Assembly: GCA_937967325.1 (NCBI GenBank)
Contig: CALBSQ010000148.1
Coordinates: 1-64,000, forward strand
Source of the DNA: an uncultured Chloroflexota bacterium
GTDB lineage: Bacteria; Chloroflexota; UBA4733
Reading direction: 5' to 3'
DNA length: 64,000 nucleotides
The notes under the pieces are model-generated. The model did no database searches. It was given only the letters and a program-made list of their open reading frames with translations, and was not told where the DNA came from. This document shows, one piece after another, positions 17,721-25,831 of the stretch. Each line of letters opens with the position of its first letter. Position 1 is the first letter of the stretch. A program made the translations under genes and the position numbers.

Positions 17721-18152
17721 GTGAATGGGAACGCCGTGACCACAGAGCAGCAATCATCGCGTTTGCCGGAAGCCGAGCAGTCACGTCGCGGCATGGGTCA
17801 CGCAGTTCCGCTGCTCGGCACGCCCCGAAGGCAGCCCTACCGTTGGGCGTTGGCCGTGTTTGTCGTGGTGGCGATGTTGATCTGGTTTGCAACTCCGCCG
17901 CTACTGATCAAGCTGATGGGCGGGGACATTGGCTTGTGGCCGCCCGTCCGCATCGCGCTGATTTTCGCCTGGTTCATGTTCGAGGCATTGGGTCTCGCGG
18001 CGTGGGACATCCATCTCCTCACGAGCGGTCGCCACGCACTGCCCATGAGCGTGCCGCCACCGCTCAACGCCCGGCTGGCAAAGGTCGGGTGGGTGTTGTT
18101 CCCCGCATCGATCGGGCTGGGCGTCGTGATCGGAAAGACCATCTTCACGTGA
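17721..18152 (+). CDS. Small membrane protein, unknown
   Basis: A 143-residue hypothetical protein. A polar N-terminus of about 40 residues is followed by three hydrophobic segments (near 42-65, 75-97 and 122-140). GTG at 17721 is the first start; its ribosome binding site is poor (GGGCGATTAC upstream). The stop codon overlaps the next start as GTGA, so the two genes are probably translationally coupled. I recognise no family. Confidence 0.6.
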   Translation: MNGNAVTTEQQSSRLPEAEQSRRGMGHAVPLLGTPRRQPYRWALAVFVVVAMLIWFATPPLLIKLMGGDIGLWPPVRIALIFAWFMFEALGLAAWDIHLLTSGRHALPMSVPPPLNARLAKVGWVLFPASIGLGVVIGKTIFT

Positions 18153-18691
18153 CAGCCCGAGAGAAACTGCGGGGTAAGTACTTTGGCGGCAATCGCTGGC
18201 GAAACTGGGGACGCCTCCCCCCGTTCGCCTTGGCAGTCATCGGCTTGCCGTACCTGGGATGGCGCCTCTTTGCCGGATTGATGGGCGAAGAGCTGCCGAA
18301 CTGTTTGACCGATCAGCACATGTTGCCAGCCCCCGAATTCGTCGCGGTTGGCCTTCTGTGCTTTGTTGGCGGACGGTATCTCGGGGTTTTCCGCTTTCTC
18401 GATGAGTGGAGAGGTCACCAAGGTAACAATTCAGCAATCTGGGCGGTAGGTCTGTTCGCCTTCTTCTCACTTGTCCTCACTCTTACATTCGTCTTCGAGG
18501 CCTACGGCTTGGCTCAAGTCCAAGGGCTCGAGCCGATTACCTCCTATGTTCGTTGCGCTGTGGTCTACGACAAGCTGCGCAACGCCCCGGGTATCTGGAC
18601 CGGTGTTGTCGTCGGCGCGATCTGCTTCCTCGTTGGCCATTGGCTCCTGGCGTGGCATCCTACGCGGTCACATCGGGGGCATAGTCCTTAG
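18149..18691 (+). CDS. Small membrane protein, unknown
   Basis: A 180-residue hypothetical protein with about four hydrophobic segments (near residues 22-42, 62-80, 97-120 and 150-172 of the predicted product). It has two polar stretches holding cysteines (LPNCLTDQHM and YVRCAVVYD). GTG at 18149 overlaps the previous stop codon by four bases. No known domain is recognised. It is the middle of three consecutive small membrane-protein genes. Confidence 0.6.
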   Translation: MTAREKLRGKYFGGNRWRNWGRLPPFALAVIGLPYLGWRLFAGLMGEELPNCLTDQHMLPAPEFVAVGLLCFVGGRYLGVFRFLDEWRGHQGNNSAIWAVGLFAFFSLVLTLTFVFEAYGLAQVQGLEPITSYVRCAVVYDKLRNAPGIWTGVVVGAICFLVGHWLLAWHPTRSHRGHSP

Positions 18692-18715
18692 GGGCGATGG
18701 GTAGGTGGGGAGAGC

Positions 18716-18955
18716 GTGAACGATACGGCGTTCCTTACCAGTACGTTCCGCCCGGGCATGGCCGGTTTCGTCCTCGCGATCTTCTTGGCTCTGTGGCTGC
18801 TCGCCTGCATGGAGCTGATCTGCGAGGTGATGGATTGGCCATCCATCGGCTACCGCGTGCAAGGCTGGTCGAGGGATAACCCGCCCTACGTCGCCACCCT
18901 GCTGGTCGTCCTCGGAGCACTCCTCGCGCATTTCCTCTGGAACCCGATCACCTAA
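18716..18955 (+). CDS. Two-helix small membrane protein, unknown
   Basis: A 79-residue protein with two hydrophobic helices (residues about 15-37 and 58-74) linked by a polar segment containing WPSIGYRVQGW. GTG at 18716 has GGTGGGGA upstream. It starts 24 bases after the previous membrane-protein gene and probably shares its transcript. No family recognised. Confidence 0.55.
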   Translation: MNDTAFLTSTFRPGMAGFVLAIFLALWLLACMELICEVMDWPSIGYRVQGWSRDNPPYVATLLVVLGALLAHFLWNPIT

Positions 18956-19031
18956 CCGACCAGCCCGACCGAAGAAGCCCGCGCCGATCGTGAACCCGCT
19001 GGCCTGAGGTCGCGTCCGATGCGAAACGTCC

Positions 19032-21401
19032 CTATCCTGTGGGATTAAGCACCGTCTTGCCTTCCAGCTCGCGCTCGACACCCCCACGCGTCAGGTGTAC
19101 CTCGTGGTAGGCGCCGGAGACCCAGGCAGAGAACTGGTCGGCGTAGTGCGGGCTGCCGGGCTGGCCGGAGTTGCCGATGTTCTGTGTGGCCAGGAGGCGG
19201 GTCGGATCGGTAAGGTCCACCACCAACCGGTACTCCGCGCCGCTGGAGGCGGCGTAGGGCGGGGCGCCTGTGCCGGTGTTGCGTACCGTGTCACCGCAGC
19301 CGTCCACTGCCGATGGTCCGACGTTAAAGGCACTGGCGGCGGCCTCGTTGCTGAGCGGATGCTGCCAGTAGGCTTGATGAATCTTCCCCCATTGCCAGCC
19401 GGCCGGATCGTTGCCAAACCGCTCGCGGACGACCGTCAGCACCCCTCGGGCTACCGAGTGGAGAGCGGACTGGGTGCCCTGGGCAAACCAGTCCGGGTCG
19501 TCCGCCTCGATCAGGCGGGCCGCGATGCCACCCTGTCCTTTCACCATCGACACCAGTCGTGCCGGGAACCGCTCGGCGGCCACGCGCTCTTGCCAGGCGT
19601 GGCTGAACGTCTCGAAGAGCGCCGGCGCGATGCTGTCCAGCGTGTAGCGAAAGTCCCAGCCGCTCAGGATGTCGTGGAGGGAGCGGACGTTGGCGTTGTC
19701 GCTGTTGGCGAGCCGGCGGACTAAGGGCGGGCAGAGGCGCTCCGCCCGGCAGTTCTTGACGTCGTTCTGCAAGGCGATGACGCTATCTCGGTCCAGCGGC
19801 GTTCCCGGCGCCAGCCCCTGCTCGATGCGGGTGGCGCGGTGGCCGGCGGCCCAGGCGCCATGGAAGGCGTAGGGGTAATCGTCGGCGACGACGCGCTGGT
19901 TGGCGCTGGCGATGAATCCGCGCGGCGGGTTCTCCAGCCGTGGCAGCGCCTCGAAGGGCACGTAGCCCTGCCAGGCGTCGTCGGGGTGGTTGGCCTGGCG
20001 GAAGCCGCGCCTGACCCGGCCGCGCACGGGCACGCGGCCGGCGCATTGGTAGCCGACGAAGCCGGTCCGATCGGCGTAGCCGAAGTTGAACACGGCCACC
20101 GCCCAGTCGCGCAGGGCGGCGCGGAATGACTGCCAGTCGCGCGCGCGGCCGATGGCGATGGCCGCCCGCACGTCGTCCAGATGCTCCTGCCCGACCCAGC
20201 GCAGCGACAGCGGTGGGTCGCCGCCTTCTTCCAGCGACGGCAACACGTGGTTGACGATCGGCCCCCGTACGGTCGAGCGCAGCAGCTGCCGGCGCGGCTC
20301 CTGGCCGCGGACAGCGATCGCGATTTCCTGCTCGGCGAAGGGCCGCCAGCCATCTCCGTCGCGGTAGCGGCCGGCGTCTTGGGGATGGACCTCCTCGACG
20401 TAGAGGTCGCGGGTGGAGGCGGCGTTGTTGGTGAGGCCCCAGGCAATGTCGCCATTGGCGCCCCACCACAGGCCCGGCACGCCCGGATGCCCCGCTCCCG
20501 CGGCGTTGTCTTCCGGGCCGTGGACGGCGTACTCGTACCAACTGGACGGCAGCCAGAATCCCTGGTGCGGGTCGCTGCAGAGAAGCGCGGCCCCGCTGCT
20601 GGTGCGCCGTCCGGTCACCGCCCAGTTGTTGCTGCCGGTGCCGTCGCCCATCCCGGCTAGGAGGTCGCTCGGTCGTGACAGGGGCCGTCCGGCGTCGGGG
20701 TACGGACTGGCGGCCGGGACGATGCGGCTCTCCGGCGCCTCGGGGGTGAGGTAGGCCCGGCGCAGCTCCTCGCTCGGCAGGAGTCGTGCCGCTTCGGCGA
20801 CGACGAGGTTGTCCAGTCGCCCGTTGAGCGACCACCACATGCCGCGCAGGATGGCCAGCACGTCGCGCACGCTGAACGGCTCCGGCTCGTACTCGAGCAC
20901 CGCGAATTCGATGGGCAGATTGCGCGCGCACTGCTCGATCTGGCGGTTGATCCCGGCGACGAAAGCGTCGAGGATGCGGCGGGTTCGCTCATCGGTGCGC
21001 CCCACCTCGGCAGCGGCGATACGGTCGATGCCGACGCTCCGGTGGATGAGGTCGCTCTGGACGTATGGGGCGCCGAGCACTTCCGCCTGGCGACCCAACG
21101 CGCGCCTGCGTAGGCGGTCTATCTGCCACAGCCGGTCCTGGGCCATGGCGAAGCCCACCCCGAAGTAGAGGTCGGACGTGCCGGCGGCGTAGATGTGCGG
21201 CAGGCCGGCGCGGTCGCGCAGGATCTCGACCGGACCCTGAACCGCGGCCGTCAGCCGCGCCTCGGCGGGTGGGAGCCGGCGTCGCAGGTCGGCGTCGCGA
21301 GCGGCGATAAACTCCGCCTTCGTCATGCCGGCCGCCCGGCAGACCTCGGCGACTTCCTGCTTGCCCTGCAAGGCCGCGAGTACGGTTTCCTCAGAAAGCA
21401 T
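19032..21401 (-). CDS. Penicillin-acylase family Ntn hydrolase
   Basis: A 789-residue protein of the penicillin acylase/acyl-homoserine-lactone acylase family, which cleaves amide bonds after autocatalytic splitting into two chains. The new N-terminal nucleophile is Ser257 in GTGSNNWAV, and LCSDPHQG and GVPGLWWGANGDIAWGLTNN follow in the beta chain as in the family. Usual members are secreted and have a signal peptide. This one has none and carries instead a helical N-terminal segment (residues 1-45, with EVCRAAGMTKAEF) before the domain. ATG at 21401 is set by a Shine-Dalgarno sequence matching the 16S tail over ten bases. Substrate unknown. Confidence 0.88.
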   Translation of the reverse strand: MLSEETVLAALQGKQEVAEVCRAAGMTKAEFIAARDADLRRRLPPAEARLTAAVQGPVEILRDRAGLPHIYAAGTSDLYFGVGFAMAQDRLWQIDRLRRRALGRQAEVLGAPYVQSDLIHRSVGIDRIAAAEVGRTDERTRRILDAFVAGINRQIEQCARNLPIEFAVLEYEPEPFSVRDVLAILRGMWWSLNGRLDNLVVAEAARLLPSEELRRAYLTPEAPESRIVPAASPYPDAGRPLSRPSDLLAGMGDGTGSNNWAVTGRRTSSGAALLCSDPHQGFWLPSSWYEYAVHGPEDNAAGAGHPGVPGLWWGANGDIAWGLTNNAASTRDLYVEEVHPQDAGRYRDGDGWRPFAEQEIAIAVRGQEPRRQLLRSTVRGPIVNHVLPSLEEGGDPPLSLRWVGQEHLDDVRAAIAIGRARDWQSFRAALRDWAVAVFNFGYADRTGFVGYQCAGRVPVRGRVRRGFRQANHPDDAWQGYVPFEALPRLENPPRGFIASANQRVVADDYPYAFHGAWAAGHRATRIEQGLAPGTPLDRDSVIALQNDVKNCRAERLCPPLVRRLANSDNANVRSLHDILSGWDFRYTLDSIAPALFETFSHAWQERVAAERFPARLVSMVKGQGGIAARLIEADDPDWFAQGTQSALHSVARGVLTVVRERFGNDPAGWQWGKIHQAYWQHPLSNEAAASAFNVGPSAVDGCGDTVRNTGTGAPPYAASSGAEYRLVVDLTDPTRLLATQNIGNSGQPGSPHYADQFSAWVSGAYHEVHLTRGGVERELEGKTVLNPTG

Positions 21402-21411
21402 GATCACCTCC
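21402..21411 (-). promoter_or_regulatory. Ten-base perfect Shine-Dalgarno site
   Basis: The minus strand reads GGAGGTGATC directly before ATG at 21401, complementary to the usual 3' end of 16S rRNA. It decides the start of the acylase gene over the GTG at 21407, which lies inside it. Confidence 0.8.
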
Positions 21412-21544
21412 GTTGTTGACTGGCCCCATCATGGCACGCAACGCCCCGGTCCTCAAGCCGGGGCTGTCGTGCCCGTAGGTGTCTGCTACTATCCAGGCAC
21501 GGGCCGCCGGGGGCCCAGGCATGCTGAAGCACGGAGGCACGATC

Positions 21545-22585
21545 GTGACTGCTGTTTCCAGCGCACCTCGCCTCACCCCAGACCAGCTCCGCGAGCATAT
21601 TGGCCGGTTGCCGCGCATCCCCGGCTTCGCGCTGACGCCAACACCTCTGGAAGAGCTGCCGCGGCTCTCGGAGGCGCTCGGTGGGCCGCGCTTGCTGATG
21701 AAGCGGGACGACCTCACCGGCTTCGCCTTCGGCGGCAACAAGGTGCGCGCCCTCGAGTTCCGGATGGCCGACCTGCGCGCCAAGGGCTGCGACACCCTGG
21801 TCCTGGTCAACATCGGGCAATCCAACCACGCCCGGCTGCACGCGGCGGCTTGTCGGCGGCTAGGCCTGAAGATGGTGCTGGTCAAGCCCGGACCGAAGGG
21901 GGAGCGCGTGCAAGGGAACCTCCTCCTGGATCGAATGCTGGGCATCGACATCGTCGAGACGGGCACGACCGACTCCGCGGATCTCGATCGCATCCTGGAC
22001 GAGGTGCTGGCCGACCTGCGTCAGCGTGGCCATAAGCCGTACGTCCATACGCGCGACCCCTTCTCCCCGGTAGCCGGGACGGTGGCCTTTGCCGAAGCGA
22101 CGATCGAGCTGCTGGATCAGCTTCGGGCATTGGACAGCAAAGCGGATCACGTCTTCCTGGTCGCCGGGTCGTCCGCGGCCGGCCTGGCGCTCGGGGGGAA
22201 GCTGCTCGGCGCCGGTTATTCGGTGCATCCGGTCAGCGTATCGAGCGGCGCCGAAGCGACGCTGCGGCAGGAGGTCAACCTTGCCCAGCGCGCCTGTGCC
22301 GCGCTGGGCCTGCCCGAGGTGGTAAGCGAAGCCGACTTCTGTGTCCACGCCGACTACGTCGGTGAGGGCTACGGACGCACGCCTCCGGAGACGCTGGAAG
22401 CCATTCGCCTCGCCGCCCGCGTCGAAGGGGTCTTCCTCGATCCGGTGTATACCGGTAAGGCCTTCTCCGGGCTGATCGGCGAGATCCGGCGAGGGCACGT
22501 TCGCAAGGACGAGACGGTCGTGTTCGTCCACACGGGCGGCCTGCCCATCATCTTCGCCTACGATCAGGTTTTGGCGGAGCTGTGA
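21545..22585 (+). CDS. PLP-dependent D-cysteine desulfhydrase/ACC deaminase family protein
   Basis: A 346-residue fold-type-II PLP enzyme. The lysine that binds PLP is in FAFGGNKVRALEF (Lys66), preceded by LLMKRDDLTG, and the phosphate-binding part is LVAGSSAAGLALGG. The family covers D-cysteine desulfhydrase, which makes pyruvate, H2S and ammonia, and 1-aminocyclopropane-1-carboxylate deaminase; sequence alone does not decide between them. GTG at 21545 is chosen for GGAGG seven bases upstream; earlier in-frame starts at 21479 and 21521 lack a site. The oxidoreductase gene starts 49 bases downstream. Confidence 0.85.
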   Translation: MTAVSSAPRLTPDQLREHIGRLPRIPGFALTPTPLEELPRLSEALGGPRLLMKRDDLTGFAFGGNKVRALEFRMADLRAKGCDTLVLVNIGQSNHARLHAAACRRLGLKMVLVKPGPKGERVQGNLLLDRMLGIDIVETGTTDSADLDRILDEVLADLRQRGHKPYVHTRDPFSPVAGTVAFAEATIELLDQLRALDSKADHVFLVAGSSAAGLALGGKLLGAGYSVHPVSVSSGAEATLRQEVNLAQRACAALGLPEVVSEADFCVHADYVGEGYGRTPPETLEAIRLAARVEGVFLDPVYTGKAFSGLIGEIRRGHVRKDETVVFVHTGGLPIIFAYDQVLAEL

Positions 22586-22634
22586 GCAGCGCGCCGCCGG
22601 CCAGCGGCGTGATGTCCTTAGAGAGGCGTGAGCC

Positions 22635-23618
22635 ATGGAGTCTGATCCTATTCGCGTGGCTGTGATCGGCACCGGGCGGCATACGCGCCAGATCTTGCTG
22701 CCGGCATTGCTGCGGAGCCAGGGCATTCGCGTGGTGACGCTGGCGACGGCGCATCCGGAAACGGCGGCGGCGGCTCAGCAGGAGCTCGGTTTTCCTGCAG
22801 TCGTGGGCGCCGAGACGGTGCTCGCCCGCTCGGATGTCGAAGCGGTCGTCGTCGCCACTTCGGGCGCCTCGCTGAGTCAGTTCACGGCCGCGGCCCTCGC
22901 GGCCGGCAAGCACGTGTTTTGTGAGACCCCCGGCATTCGCACGCCGGAGGAAGCCCAGGCGGTGGGCACGGCCTTACGGCAGAGCGACCGAGTCCTCGCC
23001 TACGGCACCTGCCTCCGCTACGCCCCTATCTACCAGCAGCTCCGCGCGTTACTGCCGGAGGTGCGGACGGCGGAGGGGGTGGTCCTCACGCTGCGCTACT
23101 ACGAGTGGCTCCGGCACATCTACGACCTGGCGCTGTATCTACTTGGCGACGTCGCGGCTGTCACCAGCCTGCGACGAGCCGGGCAGCACGTGACCTTGCT
23201 GGAATTTGCTGCCGGCGATCTGGCGATGGTCCATGGGGGCGGGCCGCCCAACGTGGCCATCCCCATGGAGCTGGCCGAAGTCAGCGGTCCGTCCGGGCTG
23301 CTGTCTGCCCGCGGCGCGCGCGAGTTGTGGAGCTACCGCGGTCTGCCTTCGGTCAGCTCGATGGACGTGGCATTTGATTCCGCGCCGGCGACGGTCTGGG
23401 CGCCCTCGGCGTCAATCCCCTATGCCTCCTTGACGCCGCTCACATTGCGCGGCTACGTCCCCGAGCTGGAGTCGTTCGCCCAGTCCGTCCGTACCGGCGC
23501 CCCGACGCTGAGTGGACTGGATCAGGCCGAGCGGACGCTGCGCTTGGAGCGCGCCGTGGCGCGCGCCGAGGCGGAGGGGAGCAGGGTGACCGTCGAGCCG
23601 CCGTTCTCACTCGCCTGA
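22635..23618 (+). CDS. Gfo/Idh/MocA family NAD(P) oxidoreductase
   Basis: A 327-residue dehydrogenase-fold protein. The N-terminal Rossmann motif is VAVIGTGRHTRQ at residues 8-19, and the mid-domain has the family's AALAAGKHVFCETPG segment, although the usual EKP is replaced by ETP. The Lys that normally serves in catalysis is therefore absent. Family members oxidise or reduce sugars, inositols or related compounds. It follows the PLP enzyme and may share its transcript. Confidence 0.8.
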   Translation: MESDPIRVAVIGTGRHTRQILLPALLRSQGIRVVTLATAHPETAAAAQQELGFPAVVGAETVLARSDVEAVVVATSGASLSQFTAAALAAGKHVFCETPGIRTPEEAQAVGTALRQSDRVLAYGTCLRYAPIYQQLRALLPEVRTAEGVVLTLRYYEWLRHIYDLALYLLGDVAAVTSLRRAGQHVTLLEFAAGDLAMVHGGGPPNVAIPMELAEVSGPSGLLSARGARELWSYRGLPSVSSMDVAFDSAPATVWAPSASIPYASLTPLTLRGYVPELESFAQSVRTGAPTLSGLDQAERTLRLERAVARAEAEGSRVTVEPPFSLA

Positions 23619-23777
23619 GCCGGGGGCGACGGACTGCTGCCAACCGACGTCGCCAGCACAGCGACGGCTCTTCGGCGTCCCCTACTGGGCCACTTGCCAC
23701 GTATGGCGTCATTCCGCGAGGATTCCGCCCTACAGCCTGGTCGGCCCGGAATGGCATGCCGCATGCCAATGGCCCCA

Positions 23778-24443
23778 CTACTGCTCCGAGCCCCCAGCTC
23801 CCGTGTGTGGCAACGCCAACGGCAATTGGCCGGGGGCAGCGACGATTGGAGCGCCGGCGGGTTGCTGTGCCGGGGCGGGCGCGTTGCCGGGACCGAGAGC
23901 ACCGGCGACGCCAGCACTGAGAGTAATCGACAGCGAGAGCAGCGGCACGCCGCGCAAGCTGGTGGGAATGGGGATCACGCCACCGGGTCCGACGCTGGCC
24001 TGGACGATGATCGGCGAGCCATTGGTGGCTGGAGCCTTTCCGTCGACGAGCTGCAACGGTCCAAACGCGGAACGTCCCAGCGGCGTTCCGGTCAATGTCA
24101 CCGGCCCGGCCGGGAGCCCGGCGATGACAATGGCGGGGCCAAGCTCCAGCCCGTCAGGGCTGCTCAAGGTGACGGTGTGGCCGGCGACCGTTATGGTGAC
24201 GGGTCCGGCAGCGTTGATCCCGCTCTGGATCGTGAGCGTCCTGCCGTCCACCGTCACGGTGGCGCTCACCGCGACCGCCAGCGTGGAGCTGGCCGGCGCC
24301 GTTTGCAGGTTGGCGGAGCCTTGCGGATCGGCCACGGCGATCGGCACGGCGACGACGGTTGCCAGCGCCCCCACGAGCAATGCCCGCTCCAGCCGTCCGG
24401 TCCGGCGGCGCACTGAGGACCACACGTTGCCTATCATCTGCAT
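23778..24443 (-). CDS. Secreted protein with C-terminal LPHTG, unknown
   Basis: A 221-residue exported protein. The N-terminus is basic, then hydrophobic (residues about 18-36), ending at an Ala-Val-Ala-like cleavage region. The body is rich in Val, Thr, Gly and Pro, probably beta-structured. The C-terminus is LPLALPHTGAGGSEQ. LPHTG fits the sortase pattern LPXTG, but the hydrophobic helix and basic tail that must follow for anchoring are missing. ATG at 24443 has GGAAGGAT some 14 bases upstream; an ATG two codons on is also possible. No sortase is in the window. Confidence 0.6.
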   Translation of the reverse strand: MQMIGNVWSSVRRRTGRLERALLVGALATVVAVPIAVADPQGSANLQTAPASSTLAVAVSATVTVDGRTLTIQSGINAAGPVTITVAGHTVTLSSPDGLELGPAIVIAGLPAGPVTLTGTPLGRSAFGPLQLVDGKAPATNGSPIIVQASVGPGGVIPIPTSLRGVPLLSLSITLSAGVAGALGPGNAPAPAQQPAGAPIVAAPGQLPLALPHTGAGGSEQ

Positions 24444-24772
24444 GCTGGAGCTGCCATCCTTCCCAGGGGCGTACCGCCACGATACAACCGGCCCGGATTG
24501 TACTACGCTTGCTACAGGAACGCGGACCTCCACCGTGCCGCCGCCATTCTCCGCAGGCATCGTCTCGCGCTGATCCGAACGGGCGGACGATCCGTACCGT
24601 TCTGTGAGGACTACCTGAACAGGTGAGACGTCTCGATCACCCGTTATGGCTAGTTGGTCGTTGCCGTACCACCTTTACCCTGGGGCCTTGTACACTAGCC
24701 GGTGAACATGGAATGGCGAGAACATGACGGTATCGCCATCTAGCGTGACAGGCCGAGTAGCGCGGAGGTGAC
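24444..24772. other. Intergenic region between divergent genes
   Basis: About 330 bases separate the LPHTG protein from the GHMP kinase. An open frame continues upstream of the LPHTG gene to 24560 without a usable start. Promoters for both sides should be here; I can assign none with confidence. Confidence 0.45.
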
Positions 24773-25831
24773 ATGCTGCTCGTTCGGGCGCCCGTGCGGA
24801 TCAGTTTCGCCGGAGGCGGCACTGACCTGCCCGCGTACTACGAGGAGCACGGGGGCATGGTTGTCAGTACGACCATCGACAAGTACTTCTATGCCTTCGT
24901 CGAGGCCGATGGCGTCCGGCCGCTGCAGATAACCTCGGCGGATTACAGCACTTTCTATCGCCACGAGACCGAAGAGGACGTGCCGTGGGAAGATGGGCAG
25001 CTGACCCTGCCCCGCGCGGTGGTGCATCATTTCGGCATCCGGCGCGGCCTGTCCCTGTTCATGGCGTCGGAAGTGCCCGGCGGCACCGGGCTCGGATCGT
25101 CCAGCACGGTAGCCGTCGCCTTGGTCAAGGCCATGGCCGCCTTGTGCGGCATGGCGTTGCTGCCGGCCCAGGTCGCCGAGATTGCCAGCTACATCGAGTT
25201 GCGTAAGCTTGGTTCCCCGATCGGCAAGCAAGATCAATATGCCGCTGCTTTTGGCGGCCTGCACGCTTACCGCTTCCATGCGGATGGCGTCGAGGCCGAG
25301 CCCCTGCTCGTGCCGCTGGACGTGCGGCTTGCGTTGGAAGAGCGGCTCTGTCTCTTCTTCACCGGTGGCTCGCGCGACGCCAATCAGATTCTTCGTGAGC
25401 AGCGCGCGGGGACACGCGCCGGGCAGAACTTGGCGAGCCTCCACGCCATAAAGGCGATGGCGGAAGAGGCCCGCCGCTGCTTGCTGTCCGGGCAGTTGGG
25501 CCGACTGGCCGACTTGCTGCATCTGGGGTGGCTGGAGAAGCGCCGTCTGGCGAGCGGCATTTCCACGGCACGCATCGACGAGCTCTACGATCTGGCCTGC
25601 CGGCACGGCGCCCGAGGTGGGAAGTTGGCCGGCGCGGGGGGCGGGGGCTTTCTGCTGCTCTATTGTGAGCCGGAGAAGCAGGCCGCGCTCACCGTGAGTC
25701 TCGAAGCCGCCGGCCTCCGCCGCCTGGACTTTCGATTTTCCGACACCGGCGCCGCCGTGCTCCTGAACGCGGGACTACGTCTTCGCCACCTCTCCCGGCG
25801 CGACTTGGAGGACATCCTTGCCAGCGCGTAG
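24773..25831 (+). CDS. GHMP-family sugar kinase (heptose 7-phosphate kinase-like)
   Basis: A 352-residue GHMP kinase. It begins LLVRAPVRISFAGGGTDLPA, the family start of D-glycero-D-manno-heptose 7-phosphate kinases (HddA type) and relatives. The ATP loop is PGGTGLGSSST near residues 102-112, and the C-terminal motif is GGKLAGAGGGGFLL. It phosphorylates a sugar, probably for nucleotide-sugar synthesis. No other heptose gene is nearby, so the substrate is open. Its 3' end overlaps the sugar transferase by 14 bases. Confidence 0.86.
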   Translation: MLLVRAPVRISFAGGGTDLPAYYEEHGGMVVSTTIDKYFYAFVEADGVRPLQITSADYSTFYRHETEEDVPWEDGQLTLPRAVVHHFGIRRGLSLFMASEVPGGTGLGSSSTVAVALVKAMAALCGMALLPAQVAEIASYIELRKLGSPIGKQDQYAAAFGGLHAYRFHADGVEAEPLLVPLDVRLALEERLCLFFTGGSRDANQILREQRAGTRAGQNLASLHAIKAMAEEARRCLLSGQLGRLADLLHLGWLEKRRLASGISTARIDELYDLACRHGARGGKLAGAGGGGFLLLYCEPEKQAALTVSLEAAGLRRLDFRFSDTGAAVLLNAGLRLRHLSRRDLEDILASA

